Shown: positions 9,577-18,872 of the stretch, piece by piece | Numbering within the stretch: the first letter of the stretch is position 1 | How the letters are laid out: the number at the start of each line of letters is the position of its first letter | Source of the DNA: Pseudomonadota bacterium | Lineage (GTDB): Bacteria; Pseudomonadota; Alphaproteobacteria; Sphingomonadales; Sphingomonadaceae | Assembly (NCBI GenBank): GCA_020160755.1 | Contig: JAIUPN010000002.1 | Span: 310,001-374,000, forward strand | DNA length: 64,000 nt | Direction of reading: 5' to 3' | Notes under the pieces: model-generated | Told to the model about the DNA's origin: nothing | Seen by the model: only the letters and a program-made list of their open reading frames with translations | The model's database searches: none | Translations under genes and position numbers: made by a program

Positions 9577-9848
9577 AGCGTTTAGATTTGCTGGCACTGC
9601 CGAGGTCCCGCTTTCCGATATTGCGCCAGCTCGGGCCTCATACGGTATGGCTGGCCGTCATCGCCGCGACACCCATTTTCGCAAATGAAAGAGCAGATCG
9701 CCGAGAATTCTTCTTGTGGGTGGGTTCGATTTAGAGCGCACCTTTCTTTCAGCCATAAGGGCAGTTTGCGGCTCACAATTTGATACGTCCGTTTTTGACG
9801 TAAATCTGTTTCAATGTTCGATTGTCCAGAGCGAATCGGAGGTTGAAC

Positions 9849-10145
9849 ATGACGTCCCGAAGCAACGAAATAGGCCGCTTTGTCATCGACATCGACGGGT
9901 GCCTTAAATCGACAGATCTGATGGCGCTCGCCGCTGAGGACGTTAGGCGACTTTGCCATTTGTCCTGCGATGCAGATCAGATCTTCTGGGAAGTTTATGG
10001 CGATCTGGTTCCGCTCGGCCCCGGTGACCGCGTCACACTTTCGGATGAGAGCGTGGCCTTCTTTCGGACCCGCGCTGCGGACGGCCACTATGCCAGCGGA
10101 CGCCGGCACCGCAACGCGCGGCCGCCGCTCTCGCTTGCCGCCTGA
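9849..10145 (+). CDS. Small ubiquitin-like (multiubiquitin-type beta-grasp) protein
   Basis: 98 residues from ATG 9849 with GGAGG upstream. The layout is RFVIDIDGCLKSTDLMALAA, then IFWEVYGDLVPLGPGDRVTL and SDESVAFFRTRA. It follows the prokaryotic multiubiquitin pattern: first strand pair, helix, an acidic 'PLGPGDRVTLSDE' turn and the final F-x-T strand. Only one repeat is present and the tail (HRNARPPLSLAA) has no terminal di-glycine. No E1, E2 or JAB partner is in the window. The preceding 272 bp (9577-9848) hold no gene. The assignment rests on motif recall, without alignment. Confidence 0.5.
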   Translation: MTSRSNEIGRFVIDIDGCLKSTDLMALAAEDVRRLCHLSCDADQIFWEVYGDLVPLGPGDRVTLSDESVAFFRTRAADGHYASGRRHRNARPPLSLAA

Positions 10146-10160
10146 GAAGGAGAAGGACGC

Positions 10161-10358
10161 ATGCGCGTGCAGATAGAGAATGAGTGGGAAGGGTGGGACG
10201 GCGATACGATTGTCGTACTGACCGACGGCTCGGCCTGGCGACAGGAAGAGTATCACTACGAGTACAACTATTCCTATCGCCCGAGCGCGATCCTCGATGG
10301 CGATCGTCTGCTGGTAGACGGCATGTCACGGGCGATCCGCGTCCGCCGCATAGACTGA
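10161..10358 (+). CDS. Small conserved protein, first of a tandem paralogous pair
   Basis: 65 residues, preceded by GAGAAGGAG, 15 bp after the ubiquitin-like gene. The pattern is NEWEGWDGDTIVVLTDGSAW, then RQEEYHYEYNYSYRPSAIL and a terminal SRAIRVRRID. It contains many aromatic residues and looks like a small beta-barrel. The next gene is a clear paralogue sharing the W-x-GD-T-V, WRQ, Y-rich and AIRVRRID blocks. No function is known to me. Short spacing implies co-transcription. Confidence 0.7.
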   Translation: MRVQIENEWEGWDGDTIVVLTDGSAWRQEEYHYEYNYSYRPSAILDGDRLLVDGMSRAIRVRRID

Positions 10359-10370
10359 AGGATGCGGGAC

Positions 10371-10568
10371 ATGAAATCACGGATAGACGGCGCGTGGACC
10401 GGATGGAGCGGCGATACCATCGTCAAGCTCGTCAACGGTTCAGTTTGGCGGCAAGCACAATATTATTACAGGTATCAGTACAAATATCGTCCGGAAGTCA
10501 TCATTGAGGGCGGGCTGATGCATGTCGAGGGCATGCCGAAAGCCATTCGCGTTCGTCGCATCGATTGA
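10371..10568 (+). CDS. Small conserved protein, second of the tandem pair
   Basis: 65 residues from ATG 10371 (an upstream in-frame ATG at 10362 is also possible). It shares GAWTGWSGDTIVKLVNGSVW, then RQAQYYYRYQYKYRP, and the ending KAIRVRRID with the preceding gene; the similarity runs end to end, so the pair arose by tandem duplication. Their middle segments differ (acidic EEYHYEY against basic YRYQYKY), which could suit a heterodimer or different binding faces. Function unknown. Confidence 0.7.
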   Translation: MKSRIDGAWTGWSGDTIVKLVNGSVWRQAQYYYRYQYKYRPEVIIEGGLMHVEGMPKAIRVRRID

Positions 10569-10680
10569 TGCGGTATCGCGCCGAACTGGAGATTCGATCC
10601 AGATCGACGCTAAATTACACTGTGGACGAGCGCGGCGCGGCGCTAGGCAGCATGATCAGGTCAGGGGAGCGGCCCGCAAC

Positions 10681-13350
10681 ATGATGGATATCATATTCGG
10701 CCTTTGGGCGGACGGCGGTGCATCGCCCGAGCAGGGCGGCGATGGTCCGGGGGCGCTCGGCGCGCCGGTCGTCGGGCCGCACGGCCTGCTCGAGATATTG
10801 GAGACGGCGTGCGGTCTCGGCGCCCCGCCCGTCCCCCACGTCGTTCGGGTCGCCGCCTATCAGGCAGCGCTGGAAGCGGCGGGACCGCGGCGATTCTGGT
10901 CGCGCTCGCTCGAGGCCGACGGCTGGGCGACGGCGCGGACCTTGCTCGGCTGGCGCGACACGCTGGTCGACATGGGCTGGAACGCCGGCGCGGCGTGGCG
11001 ATCACCGCGGTTGACCGACCTTGCGGCGGCGGAAGCGGCTGCGGCGGAACTCCCGCCCGCGCCATGCGACCGGGTCGCCGCGCTCGCGCACCATCTGTCG
11101 GCGGGTCGGCCGCTTCCCGTCGCGCGGATTCGCCTGATCGACGCGCGGGCGCACCACTCGCCCGGATGGCGCCACCTCTTCGACCGGCTGGAGGCGTGCG
11201 GCGTGTCTCTGGTCCCGATCGAGCCCGCACCCCAAGCCGCGGCGGAGATCGCACTCGGGAGGCTGCAGCGCTGGATGCAGGACGGTGCGCCGCTCCAAGA
11301 AGGCTCCGACGGGAGCGTCACCTTGGCGACATGCGCCAGCACGGCGCTGGCGGCGGAGGTCGTCGGCCAGTGGCTCGCGACGAGCGGCGAGCCCGACATC
11401 CTGATCGTCGCGCAGGAGGGCGATACCCACCTCCTCGACGAAGCCTTGGCGGCCGCGGGGTTGCCGAGGGCGGGGCGCAGCCGCGCTTCGGCCCATCGCG
11501 GCGCGCTTCAGACGCTGTTGCTGGCCTTCAAGGTGGCATGGGCGCCTTTCGAGCCGCGCGCGCTGCTCGAACTGCTTCTCTTCCCAGGCTCTCCGGTCGC
11601 GCAGCGCGCCGGGGGCCGCCTCGCGGCGGCGATCGAGGATGCGCCGGGCCGGCAGGGATTGCGGTGGGAAGCGGCGTGGGACCGCATCACAACGCACGAG
11701 ATCGAGCGAGCGGGCGACGACGCGGCCGAGAAGCACAAAGCGGAGGCCCGGATCGCGCGCTGGCGGAGCTGGGTCGAGCCCGAGCCCGCCGACCCGGTCG
11801 CCGGGATGCTTCTCGCGGACGCGCTGGCTATCTGCGACAGGGTGACGAGCTGGGCGACGGCGCGTCACGCCCAGGACGAAGACCCGCTCTACGGGGCGAC
11901 GGCAAGCATCGCGGCGGATGTCCGCCGGGCGCTGATCGCGCTCGGACGCGACCGATTGCCGCGCGCCCTGGTCGAGCGCGTGATCGATCAGGCGCTCGAC
12001 ATCGGTCATGACAATCCGCAGGCGATCGCCGAGGCGTCGTCCTGGCGATGCGTCCCGCACCCGGGCGGCGTCTGGAACGCCACGGGCACGATCATCTGGT
12101 GGAATTTCCGGTCGACGGGTGAAGCGCTCGTCCGCCAGCCCTGGACCGAAGCGGAGCGCCGGGAGCTCGCCGCTGCCGGCAGCCCCGCCGATGCCGACAC
12201 GATCGCCGCGTCGGCGGCGTCGGCGGCGTGGGAACGCGCGGTGATGCATGCGCGGAGCAGGCTGATCTTCGTCAATGCCGGTCTCGATGCCGAAGAGGAA
12301 GAAGCGCAGCATCCGCTCGCCCATCGCCTCGCGCCCGCGACGAAGCTGCTGGGGCATCGCTTGCGGCTGGAACGCGCGATCGAGGCCTCCGATATCGACC
12401 TCGCAGGAACCCCGCTCGGACGCGAGCGCCTCGAGACCCGCGCCCTGCCCGAGACGCGGACGCTCTGGCCGACGCCGGACGGGCATGGCGACAAGGTCGC
12501 AGCCCTCGAGCATTCCGCTACTTCGTTCGAGAGCGGCTTGGCGTGCCAGCTCATGTGGGCGCTCAAACATGTCGCGAAGCTGCGTCCGGGGCGGGTGCGT
12601 TCGGTTCCCGATGCCAACCAGCTGCTCGGCAATCTCGCCCACGCGCTGGCGCAGGAGATCTTCCAGCCTGGGACGCCGCCCGAGGCCGACGCCGCACAAG
12701 CCGTCGCGAGCGGACGACTGGAGGCGCTGATCGACGAGATGGCGGCGCCGCTCCGGCTCCCAGAATATGCGGCGCACCTCGCCCTCGCGCGGCGACGGCT
12801 GCCGCCCGCGATGCGGGCACTGGCGCGGACGCTCCACGACAATGGCCTCATCGTCGAAGCGTCCGAGCTTCAGACGAGTGCGCTCTTCGACGCGGCGCTC
12901 GCGGTGCGCGGTGCGATCGATCTGGTGACGCGTGATGCTGGGGGCCATCATGTGATCATCGACCTCAAATGGACGCGGCGCCCTGCCAAGCGGCTCGACG
13001 AGCTCGCCAGCGGCAAGGCGGTGCAGCTTGCGACCTATGGCGCGATGCTCGCCGACGACCAACCCTATCGGGCGGGCTATTTCCTGCTCAATCAGCGGCA
13101 GTTCGCGACCCTCGCGGCGAACGGCCTGATCGGCCGCCCGGTCGAAGGCGTGCGCAGCCTGCCCGACACCTGGGCGGCGGTCCGCGACAGCTGGGGGCGG
13201 CTGGCCGATGTCGCGAACGGCTCCGGGCTCGTCGCCGGCGGCCTCGAGGGCAGCGCCGATCATCTACCCGCGGACCTGCCCATCCTACTCGAAGCCAATT
13301 GCCGATGGTGCGACTATCAGACGATCTGCCGGACGAGGGGACTTTCATGA
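10681..13350 (+). CDS. AddB-like PD-(D/E)XK nuclease with Fe-S cysteines
   Basis: 889 residues from ATG 10681, with GGGGAG upstream. The C-terminal third has [21 protein letters not shown] (residues ~745-767), the D...DxK core of a RecB/AddB-type nuclease, and ends with C-x2-C-x5-C ([10 protein letters not shown], Cys ~873, 876, 882). Together with a Cys near 622 ([14 protein letters not shown]) this gives the four-cysteine iron-sulphur pattern of AddB-family nucleases. The N-terminal two thirds look like an inactive helicase scaffold: I see no P-loop. Its TGA overlaps the ATG of the helicase gene by 4 bp, so the two subunits are probably made together. Base composition is higher in GC than the methyltransferase genes. 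Confidence 0.8.
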   Translation: MMDIIFGLWADGGASPEQGGDGPGALGAPVVGPHGLLEILETACGLGAPPVPHVVRVAAYQAALEAAGPRRFWSRSLEADGWATARTLLGWRDTLVDMGWNAGAAWRSPRLTDLAAAEAAAAELPPAPCDRVAALAHHLSAGRPLPVARIRLIDARAHHSPGWRHLFDRLEACGVSLVPIEPAPQAAAEIALGRLQRWMQDGAPLQEGSDGSVTLATCASTALAAEVVGQWLATSGEPDILIVAQEGDTHLLDEALAAAGLPRAGRSRASAHRGALQTLLLAFKVAWAPFEPRALLELLLFPGSPVAQRAGGRLAAAIEDAPGRQGLRWEAAWDRITTHEIERAGDDAAEKHKAEARIARWRSWVEPEPADPVAGMLLADALAICDRVTSWATARHAQDEDPLYGATASIAADVRRALIALGRDRLPRALVERVIDQALDIGHDNPQAIAEASSWRCVPHPGGVWNATGTIIWWNFRSTGEALVRQPWTEAERRELAAAGSPADADTIAASAASAAWERAVMHARSRLIFVNAGLDAEEEEAQHPLAHRLAPATKLLGHRLRLERAIEASDIDLAGTPLGRERLETRALPETRTLWPTPDGHGDKVAALEHSATSFESGLACQLMWALKHVAKLRPGRVRSVPDANQLLGNLAHALAQEIFQPGTPPEADAAQAVASGRLEALIDEMAAPLRLPEYAAHLALARRRLPPAMRALARTLHDNGLIVEASELQTSALFDAALAVRGAIDLVTRDAGGHHVIIDLKWTRRPAKRLDELASGKAVQLATYGAMLADDQPYRAGYFLLNQRQFATLAANGLIGRPVEGVRSLPDTWAAVRDSWGRLADVANGSGLVAGGLEGSADHLPADLPILLEANCRWCDYQTICRTRGLS

Positions 13351-16300
13351 GCGGCACCAGCCAATCGAACCCGGTCGATACGATTATCGCCTCGGCCGGT
13401 ACGGGCAAGACTTACACGCTGGTCGAGCGTATCCGCGATGTCGTCGATGCGGGGCTTCCGCCTGAGCGACTGCTGGCGACGACCTTCACGAAGAAGGCGG
13501 CAGCCGAACTTTCGGGCCGGATTCGCTCGCGGCTGATCGAGCGCGGCAAGCCGGAGCTTGCGGCGGGAATGCTCGCGGCGCGGATCGGCACGGTGAACGG
13601 CGTCTGCGGCTCGCTGATCGCGGAGTATGCGTTCGAGCTCGGCCGGTCGCCGGTCGCCGACGTCATCGCCGAAGACCGTCAGCGCCCGCTCTTCGAACGG
13701 GCGATCGGAGCGGCCATCGAGCAGTTCGCCGACGAGATCCATCCGATCGCCGAGCGTTTCGACATCGAGGCGCAAGGCTATCGTTCGGCGCGCGGCTGGA
13801 CCGACGGATGGCAGGACGATATCCGCCGTATCGTGCATCTCTCGCGGTCGAACGGCATCGCAGCGGACCGGTTCGACGCTTGCGCCGACCATTCGCTGAC
13901 CGGCCTGCTGGCGCTGCTTCCCGCGCCGCATTCCGGCGAGACGGAGAGCGCACTCGACGCCGCGTTGCGGGATGCGGTTATAGCGTGCCGCGCCGCCATC
14001 GCCGGCGCCGGCGGCACACTGAAGAAGGGAACGACCGACAAGGATGTTCCGGTGGTCGAAAAGGCGGCGGCGGCGTTCGACGCAGGCAACCGCCTGACCT
14101 GGTCGGATTGGGCGAAGCTTGCGAAGCTCGGCGCCACCAAGGCCGATGAGCATATCTTCGAAGACGTGAAGGCGGCAGCTGCGGCGCATCCGCGCCACCC
14201 AGGCCTGCGAGACGACATCGAGCAGTTCGTGCGCCTCCAGTTTCGCTGCGCCGCGCAGTGTCTCGCCGATTATGAGCAGTTTAAGCGCGGACGCGGTCTC
14301 GTCGACTTCGTCGACCAGGAAATGCTGGCGCTCGACATATTGCGCGATCCGGACAATGCCGAACGCTTGCGCGAGACGATCGCGGCGGTGTTCGTGGACG
14401 AATATCAGGATTCGAGCCCGATCCAGATCGCAATCTTCTCGGCGCTCGCGCGGGTCGCACCGGTCAATGTGTGGGTCGGCGATCCGAAGCAGTCGATCTA
14501 CGGCTTTCGCGACGCCGACCCCGCGCTGACGCAGGCAGCGGCCGACGCGATAACGCACGCGACCGGCGGCCAATTCGGCTATCTGCGCAAATCCTACCGC
14601 TGCACGCCCCGCCTCGGCGCGTTCGTCAACGCGGCTTTCGCGCCCAACTTCGGGCGGGCGGGCATGAGCGACGAAGAGATCAGCTTCGATGCCTACGACC
14701 GGACCGACGGCGAGACCGCACCGCTCTCGACCTGGCGCCTCGGCGGCAAGAACAAGGAAGAGCGGGCCGCGGCCTTCGCGGGCCAGGTCGCTGGCCTTCT
14801 GCGCGACAGGGACCAGTGGCAGGTCGGTACGGATGGCGGGGGAACCCGCCCGGCGCGCGGCGGCGACATCGCTGTCCTCTGCCGCTCGAACGGTCAGGTC
14901 GCGGCGCTCGCCGCTGCCTTCGCCGGCCAGGGCCTGCGCGTCGCGGTCGAACGGACCGGATTGCTCGATCAGCCCGAGAGCGAGTTGCTACTCGCCGCGC
15001 TGCGCTGGATCGCCGACCCGAGCGACAGCCTCGCGCTCGCTGAGATCGCCCGGCTGTCGACGGGGGACGATGACTGGTTCGGCGCCGCCTTCGCGGACGA
15101 CAAGACCGAAGCGCTGAAGGCCTGCCTTCCCTTTGCGGCGTCGCTCGAGGCCATTCGCGCCGCGGCGCCCCAGCTGACGCCCGCCGAGGTCTTCGACGCG
15201 GTGTGCCATATCGACCCGATCGCCGCGACGGTCCGGGGATGGGGCGGCGGCGAACAGCGGCTCGCGAACGTCGAGGCGCTTCGCGCGCTGATCCTGGTCT
15301 ATCAGGAAGAGCAGCGCCACGAGCGGCAGGCCGCGACGCTTGCCGGGGTCTGCGACTGGCTCGTCCATCGCGAAGCGACCCCGCAGCCGCAGAACCGGCA
15401 TCCGGAAGCGGTCAACATCTTGACCTATCATGGCGCCAAGGGCCTCGAGTGGCCCATCGTCCTGCTCTCCGAACTCGAGGCGAAGGCGAAAGGCGATCCG
15501 TTCGGCATCTACGCCGAGGAGGAAGTGCCGCCGTCGTGGGAGAATCCGCTGGCCGGGCGCATTCTGCGCTACTGGCCCTGGCCCTATGGCGCGCAGCGCA
15601 AGGATGTCGGCCTCGACGTCTCGGCACCGCTGAGCGCGGAGGGCCGGGCGGCGCTCGACGATGAACGGCTGGAACGCACCAGGCTGCTCTATGTGGGACT
15701 GACGCGCGCGCGCGATCATATCGCGCTGGTCCTCGCGGGCGGGACCGATTGGCTGAATGAGCTCTGCACGGCCGGTGGTCAACCCCTCGTCACGCCCGGC
15801 GCCGACGAGATCGTCGTCGGGGACCAAGCCTTCGCAGCACGCGCAGCGCCGACAGCCCAGGAGATCGAATGCGGGTCCGCCCTACTCGAATTCACCCGTG
15901 TGCCCACGGTGCGCCGCGATCACGCTCACTTGCGCATCCGACCGAGCGGACAGGGGTCGGACGGAACCGTCCATGTCGCCGAAACCGTAGCACTCGGCGC
16001 GCGGATCGTCCTTGCCGGCGATCCCGACATCCGAATGCTGGGCGAGGCCTTTCACCGCTATTTCGCGTGCGATGACCCTGCTCTGCTACGGACCGAACGC
16101 GTCGATGTCGCGCGGATGATCCTGAAGCGCTGGGGGGTCTCCGAGGTCGATCCCGACGAACTGGTGAACGCGGCCGATCGGTTCAGCGCCTTTCTCGACC
16201 AGAGGTTCGCAGGCGCGGCGCGTCTGCGCGAATGGCCGGTGCATGCCGCCGACGGTCTTCAGCTGATCTCAGGCCGGATCGACCTGTTGATCGATCATGG

Positions 16301-16505
16301 CGACGCCTATTCGATCGTCGATCACAAGAGCTTTCCGGGATCGATCGCGCTCGATGCCGAACGTCTCGGCGCCTTCGGCGGCCAGGTGAATCATTATGCC
16401 CGCGCAATCGGTCTCGCGACGGGTAGAGCGTGCCGCGATTTTTGGGTGCACCAACCCGTCGCTGGCGTCGTCTCGCGGGTCGAACTGTCGAGCGCGACGT
16501 CGTGA
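13347..16505 (+). CDS. AddA/UvrD-like helicase-nuclease
   Basis: 1052 residues. All superfamily 1A helicase motifs are readable: [10 protein letters not shown] (13-22), [13 protein letters not shown] (~350), [38 protein letters not shown] and [15 protein letters not shown] (~780). A C-terminal PD-(D/E)XK nuclease follows ([19 protein letters not shown], ~975-995). The helicase-then-nuclease order and the adjacent AddB-like gene make this an AddA-like subunit. On a mobile element next to methyltransferases, a role in processing foreign or damaged DNA ends is more likely than housekeeping recombination, but that is inference. Confidence 0.85.
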   Translation: MSGTSQSNPVDTIIASAGTGKTYTLVERIRDVVDAGLPPERLLATTFTKKAAAELSGRIRSRLIERGKPELAAGMLAARIGTVNGVCGSLIAEYAFELGRSPVADVIAEDRQRPLFERAIGAAIEQFADEIHPIAERFDIEAQGYRSARGWTDGWQDDIRRIVHLSRSNGIAADRFDACADHSLTGLLALLPAPHSGETESALDAALRDAVIACRAAIAGAGGTLKKGTTDKDVPVVEKAAAAFDAGNRLTWSDWAKLAKLGATKADEHIFEDVKAAAAAHPRHPGLRDDIEQFVRLQFRCAAQCLADYEQFKRGRGLVDFVDQEMLALDILRDPDNAERLRETIAAVFVDEYQDSSPIQIAIFSALARVAPVNVWVGDPKQSIYGFRDADPALTQAAADAITHATGGQFGYLRKSYRCTPRLGAFVNAAFAPNFGRAGMSDEEISFDAYDRTDGETAPLSTWRLGGKNKEERAAAFAGQVAGLLRDRDQWQVGTDGGGTRPARGGDIAVLCRSNGQVAALAAAFAGQGLRVAVERTGLLDQPESELLLAALRWIADPSDSLALAEIARLSTGDDDWFGAAFADDKTEALKACLPFAASLEAIRAAAPQLTPAEVFDAVCHIDPIAATVRGWGGGEQRLANVEALRALILVYQEEQRHERQAATLAGVCDWLVHREATPQPQNRHPEAVNILTYHGAKGLEWPIVLLSELEAKAKGDPFGIYAEEEVPPSWENPLAGRILRYWPWPYGAQRKDVGLDVSAPLSAEGRAALDDERLERTRLLYVGLTRARDHIALVLAGGTDWLNELCTAGGQPLVTPGADEIVVGDQAFAARAAPTAQEIECGSALLEFTRVPTVRRDHAHLRIRPSGQGSDGTVHVAETVALGARIVLAGDPDIRMLGEAFHRYFACDDPALLRTERVDVARMILKRWGVSEVDPDELVNAADRFSAFLDQRFAGAARLREWPVHAADGLQLISGRIDLLIDHGDAYSIVDHKSFPGSIALDAERLGAFGGQVNHYARAIGLATGRACRDFWVHQPVAGVVSRVELSSATS

Positions 16506-16554
16506 TCCCGCCATTCGAACGGCGAGCGGCGGCCTTCACGGCAGCGCAGCAGGC

Positions 16555-17559
16555 ATGAGCGACCGGTTCGCGAAGCTCGACCGCCTGCTTGGCTTGATCC
16601 AGGCGCTCGCCGAAACGACCGACGGGTTGACCCTCGACGAAATGGCCGATCATCTTGCCATGGGCCGCCGGACGGCGGAGCGGCTCCGCGACCTCATCGC
16701 GATGCATTTCGATCTGGATTTCAAACCCGATGGTCGTCGCAAACGCTTCCTGATCCGCGACAGTCTGAAGCGCCACTATGTCAGACCGGCGCCCGCCGAA
16801 CTCGCCGCGCTCCAAGCAGAGATCGAGGGGCATCGAGCTGGCGGCAACGAGCCCCGCGCCGTCCTGCTGGCCGGCCTGTTGTCGAAGATCAAGGGGGCCT
16901 TCGACGATCATGAGAAGCGGCGGATCGACCCCGATCTCGATGCCCTCGCGCGCATCCAGCGCAATCTCGTCGCTGCGGGTCCGATCGTCAGGATCGCGCC
17001 GGAGACCATGACGATCGTCCAGAGCGCGATCTTGGCCGGATGCTGCATCGAGTTTCATTACCGGAGGGAGACAAGCAACGATCCGCAGTGGCGACGGGTC
17101 ATTCCTTACGGCCTTGTACATGGCCCCGTCACTTATTTGCTCGGTAAGATACCAGGAGACGGAAGGGAGCCGGTCTACTATCGTCTCGATCGCATAGTCG
17201 ATCCGAAGCTGAGCGATAAGTTGGGCTGCGTTCCAGATGACTGGGATATCGACGACTGGCTCGCCCGAAGCTTTGGCGTGTGGCGCGAAGATGAGTTGCA
17301 GGACATCGTTCTGCGTGTGCATCCCGCCGCCGCCGAACGCGCGCAGAATTGGCGCTTCCACCGCAGCCAGCAAACGGAAGCGCTCGCCGATGGGGGGCTG
17401 CGCATATCCTTTTCTGCTGGTGGAATGCGCGAGCTGGCGGACCATTTGTTCAGTTGGGGCGGCGACCTCGTTGTCGAAAGCCCGCCGATCCTCATCGAAA
17501 CTCTCCGTACGCGCATCGAAGCCGCTCAGAAAATGGTCGCTCCGACGGTAAAGGAATGA
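16555..17559 (+). CDS. WYL-domain transcriptional regulator
   Basis: 334 residues from ATG 16555, 49 bp after the helicase gene. The N-terminus (residues ~5-60) is a helix-turn-helix of the DeoR/YafY kind (KLDRLLGLIQALAET, then LTLDEMADHLAMGRRTAERL). The WYL-type core is near 180-215 (VIPYGLVHGPVTYLLGK, VYYRLDRIVDPKL), followed by the C-terminal WCX-like domain. WYL proteins such as CapW and BrxR repress phage-defence operons, which supports a defence reading of the locus. It is the last gene of the block and converges on the ECF sigma gene. Confidence 0.88.
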   Translation: MSDRFAKLDRLLGLIQALAETTDGLTLDEMADHLAMGRRTAERLRDLIAMHFDLDFKPDGRRKRFLIRDSLKRHYVRPAPAELAALQAEIEGHRAGGNEPRAVLLAGLLSKIKGAFDDHEKRRIDPDLDALARIQRNLVAAGPIVRIAPETMTIVQSAILAGCCIEFHYRRETSNDPQWRRVIPYGLVHGPVTYLLGKIPGDGREPVYYRLDRIVDPKLSDKLGCVPDDWDIDDWLARSFGVWREDELQDIVLRVHPAAAERAQNWRFHRSQQTEALADGGLRISFSAGGMRELADHLFSWGGDLVVESPPILIETLRTRIEAAQKMVAPTVKE

Positions 17560-17651
17560 AGATGCTTCCGTTTTCGAACTCCACTTGCGCTCACTGAAGC
17601 AGCAGACGCCGGGTATAGAGCGGCACCTCGGCAGCAGCGCTATCCCGCAAT

Positions 17652-18164
17652 CTACCATTGCTGAAATGTGATCGCCTTTCTGCATCGGGCGAGAGCACGC
17701 ATCATGTGATATTCGACTCCCTGTTCACGGATGCCAATCTCTTCCGCGATTTCCCGGTAAGTCTGCCGCCTCAATCGGTGCATCAGGAAAATGCGCCGCG
17801 TCCGACGAGGCATCGCCAAGACCGCGCGCCGTAAGCCACGTCGCAAATCCAGCGCTTCGATCGCGAGCGCTTGTTCTGGCCCGGCGGGTGCGTCACGCTT
17901 TTCATCGAATTCGAAAACGCCAGATTCCTTACGCTTTCTTTGGCGTGCTCGCTCGATCACTAAATTGCGAGCAGCGCGGAAGAGGTAAGCACGGGGATTT
18001 TCTACCCGCTCGAACGCGCCGCTCCGCAGCATTCGTGTGAACGCTTCGTGCGTTAGGTCTGAGGCTTCCTCGCGCCCCACTCTCCGCCTGAAGAAATGGA
18101 AGAGCTGCCTATTTTCGAGCCGATAGAATGCATCAAACGAGGCGAAGGGGCCGGGGGCGGTCAT
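17652..18164 (-). CDS. ECF-type RNA polymerase sigma factor (FecI-like)
   Basis: 170 residues. Region 2 is DAFYRLENRQLFHFFRRRVG, EEASDLTHEAFTRML and NPRAYLFRAARNLVIE; region 4 is RTRRIFLMHRLRRQTYREIA and EEIGIREQGVEYHMMRALA. This is the FecI-like pattern, but no FecR anti-sigma factor or TonB receptor is adjacent. Its ATG overlaps the stop of the upstream nucleotidyltransferase gene by 4 bp, so that protein is the natural candidate partner. Confidence 0.85.
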   Translation of the reverse strand: MTAPGPFASFDAFYRLENRQLFHFFRRRVGREEASDLTHEAFTRMLRSGAFERVENPRAYLFRAARNLVIERARQRKRKESGVFEFDEKRDAPAGPEQALAIEALDLRRGLRRAVLAMPRRTRRIFLMHRLRRQTYREIAEEIGIREQGVEYHMMRALARCRKAITFQQW

Positions 18165-18652
18165 GACCGTTCCTCCCAGTGGTCGCGTTCTCGCAGCGGC
18201 GCGTCCCGCGCAGCGCGATAGAGCGTGATACCAGCCTCGATCCGGTCGAGGATAAAGGTGTCGCGCTCAGCCTTGGCAGCTCGCACATCGGACTTCGAAT
18301 AAATCTCGACGTCGACGGCACATCGGTTGCCAAGTTCTCGATCGATTGTCGCCTGTGCCCGCCGCCAACAGCGCTCGTCGGTAAAGAGGGGGCGATTGAC
18401 GATGACCCAGAATTCATAATCGGAAAATTCGATCGTGCGGCTGTCTTCGTACCATGGTCGCCGTGCATATGGACCGATCAGGATGATCTGCTTGACCCGT
18501 CCCGGCTCGGGAGCCTGAACTTGCGCGGGATCGAACAGGCCGCGCAGGATGCGCGTGATGCGCTCGATTTCGCGCTGCTTGCGCCGGATGAGATGGCCGA
18601 CGCGCGCCATTACGACTTCGCGCGCGTAAACGTCGGTTATTGGGGGTGTCAT
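18161..18652 (-). CDS. Degenerate nucleotidyltransferase-domain protein
   Basis: 163 residues from ATG 18652; a TTG at 18700 would add 16 residues. The core KQIILIGPYARRPWYED and FSDYEFWVIV is the MNT/pol-beta pattern (normally GS...R...SDxD), with Ser replaced by Pro and the second Asp by Glu. A DVEIY strand with its own acidic residue follows (CAVDVEIYSKSD). Activity is uncertain. It resembles the catalytic half of the neighbouring nucleotidyltransferase-HEPN protein and is translationally coupled to the ECF sigma gene. Confidence 0.7.
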   Translation of the reverse strand: MTPPITDVYAREVVMARVGHLIRRKQREIERITRILRGLFDPAQVQAPEPGRVKQIILIGPYARRPWYEDSRTIEFSDYEFWVIVNRPLFTDERCWRRAQATIDRELGNRCAVDVEIYSKSDVRAAKAERDTFILDRIEAGITLYRAARDAPLRERDHWEERS

Positions 18653-18872
18653 TTTCAGCTCGCACCGCGGCGGTCCGCGCGATCGCGCGCGGATGGGCAA
18701 GCGGTGTTCGCTGTGGTGCCGCTGGTGCGGCGATCAGCAACCGTCCGACACGCGGCCGGACCTACATGATGCCTGGCAGGATAATCCCCAGAATGGCCGC
18801 CAGTCGTTCCATTCCGTGAGGCGGATTATGCCAGAATCCGGGAGTCCCGGCAAGCGGGTCCGGGGCTAGCGC

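Noticed and set aside
9582..10256. 224-codon minus-strand frame over the small-gene seam
   Set aside because: Two small plus-strand genes with good ribosome binding sites and paralogy lie within it, and the minus product shows no domain.
11002..13263. A 753-codon minus-strand open frame opposite the AddB-like gene
   Set aside because: It is fully antisense to a gene with clear nuclease and cysteine motifs, has low-complexity Arg/Gly-rich content and no domain; such frames arise by chance in GC-rich DNA.
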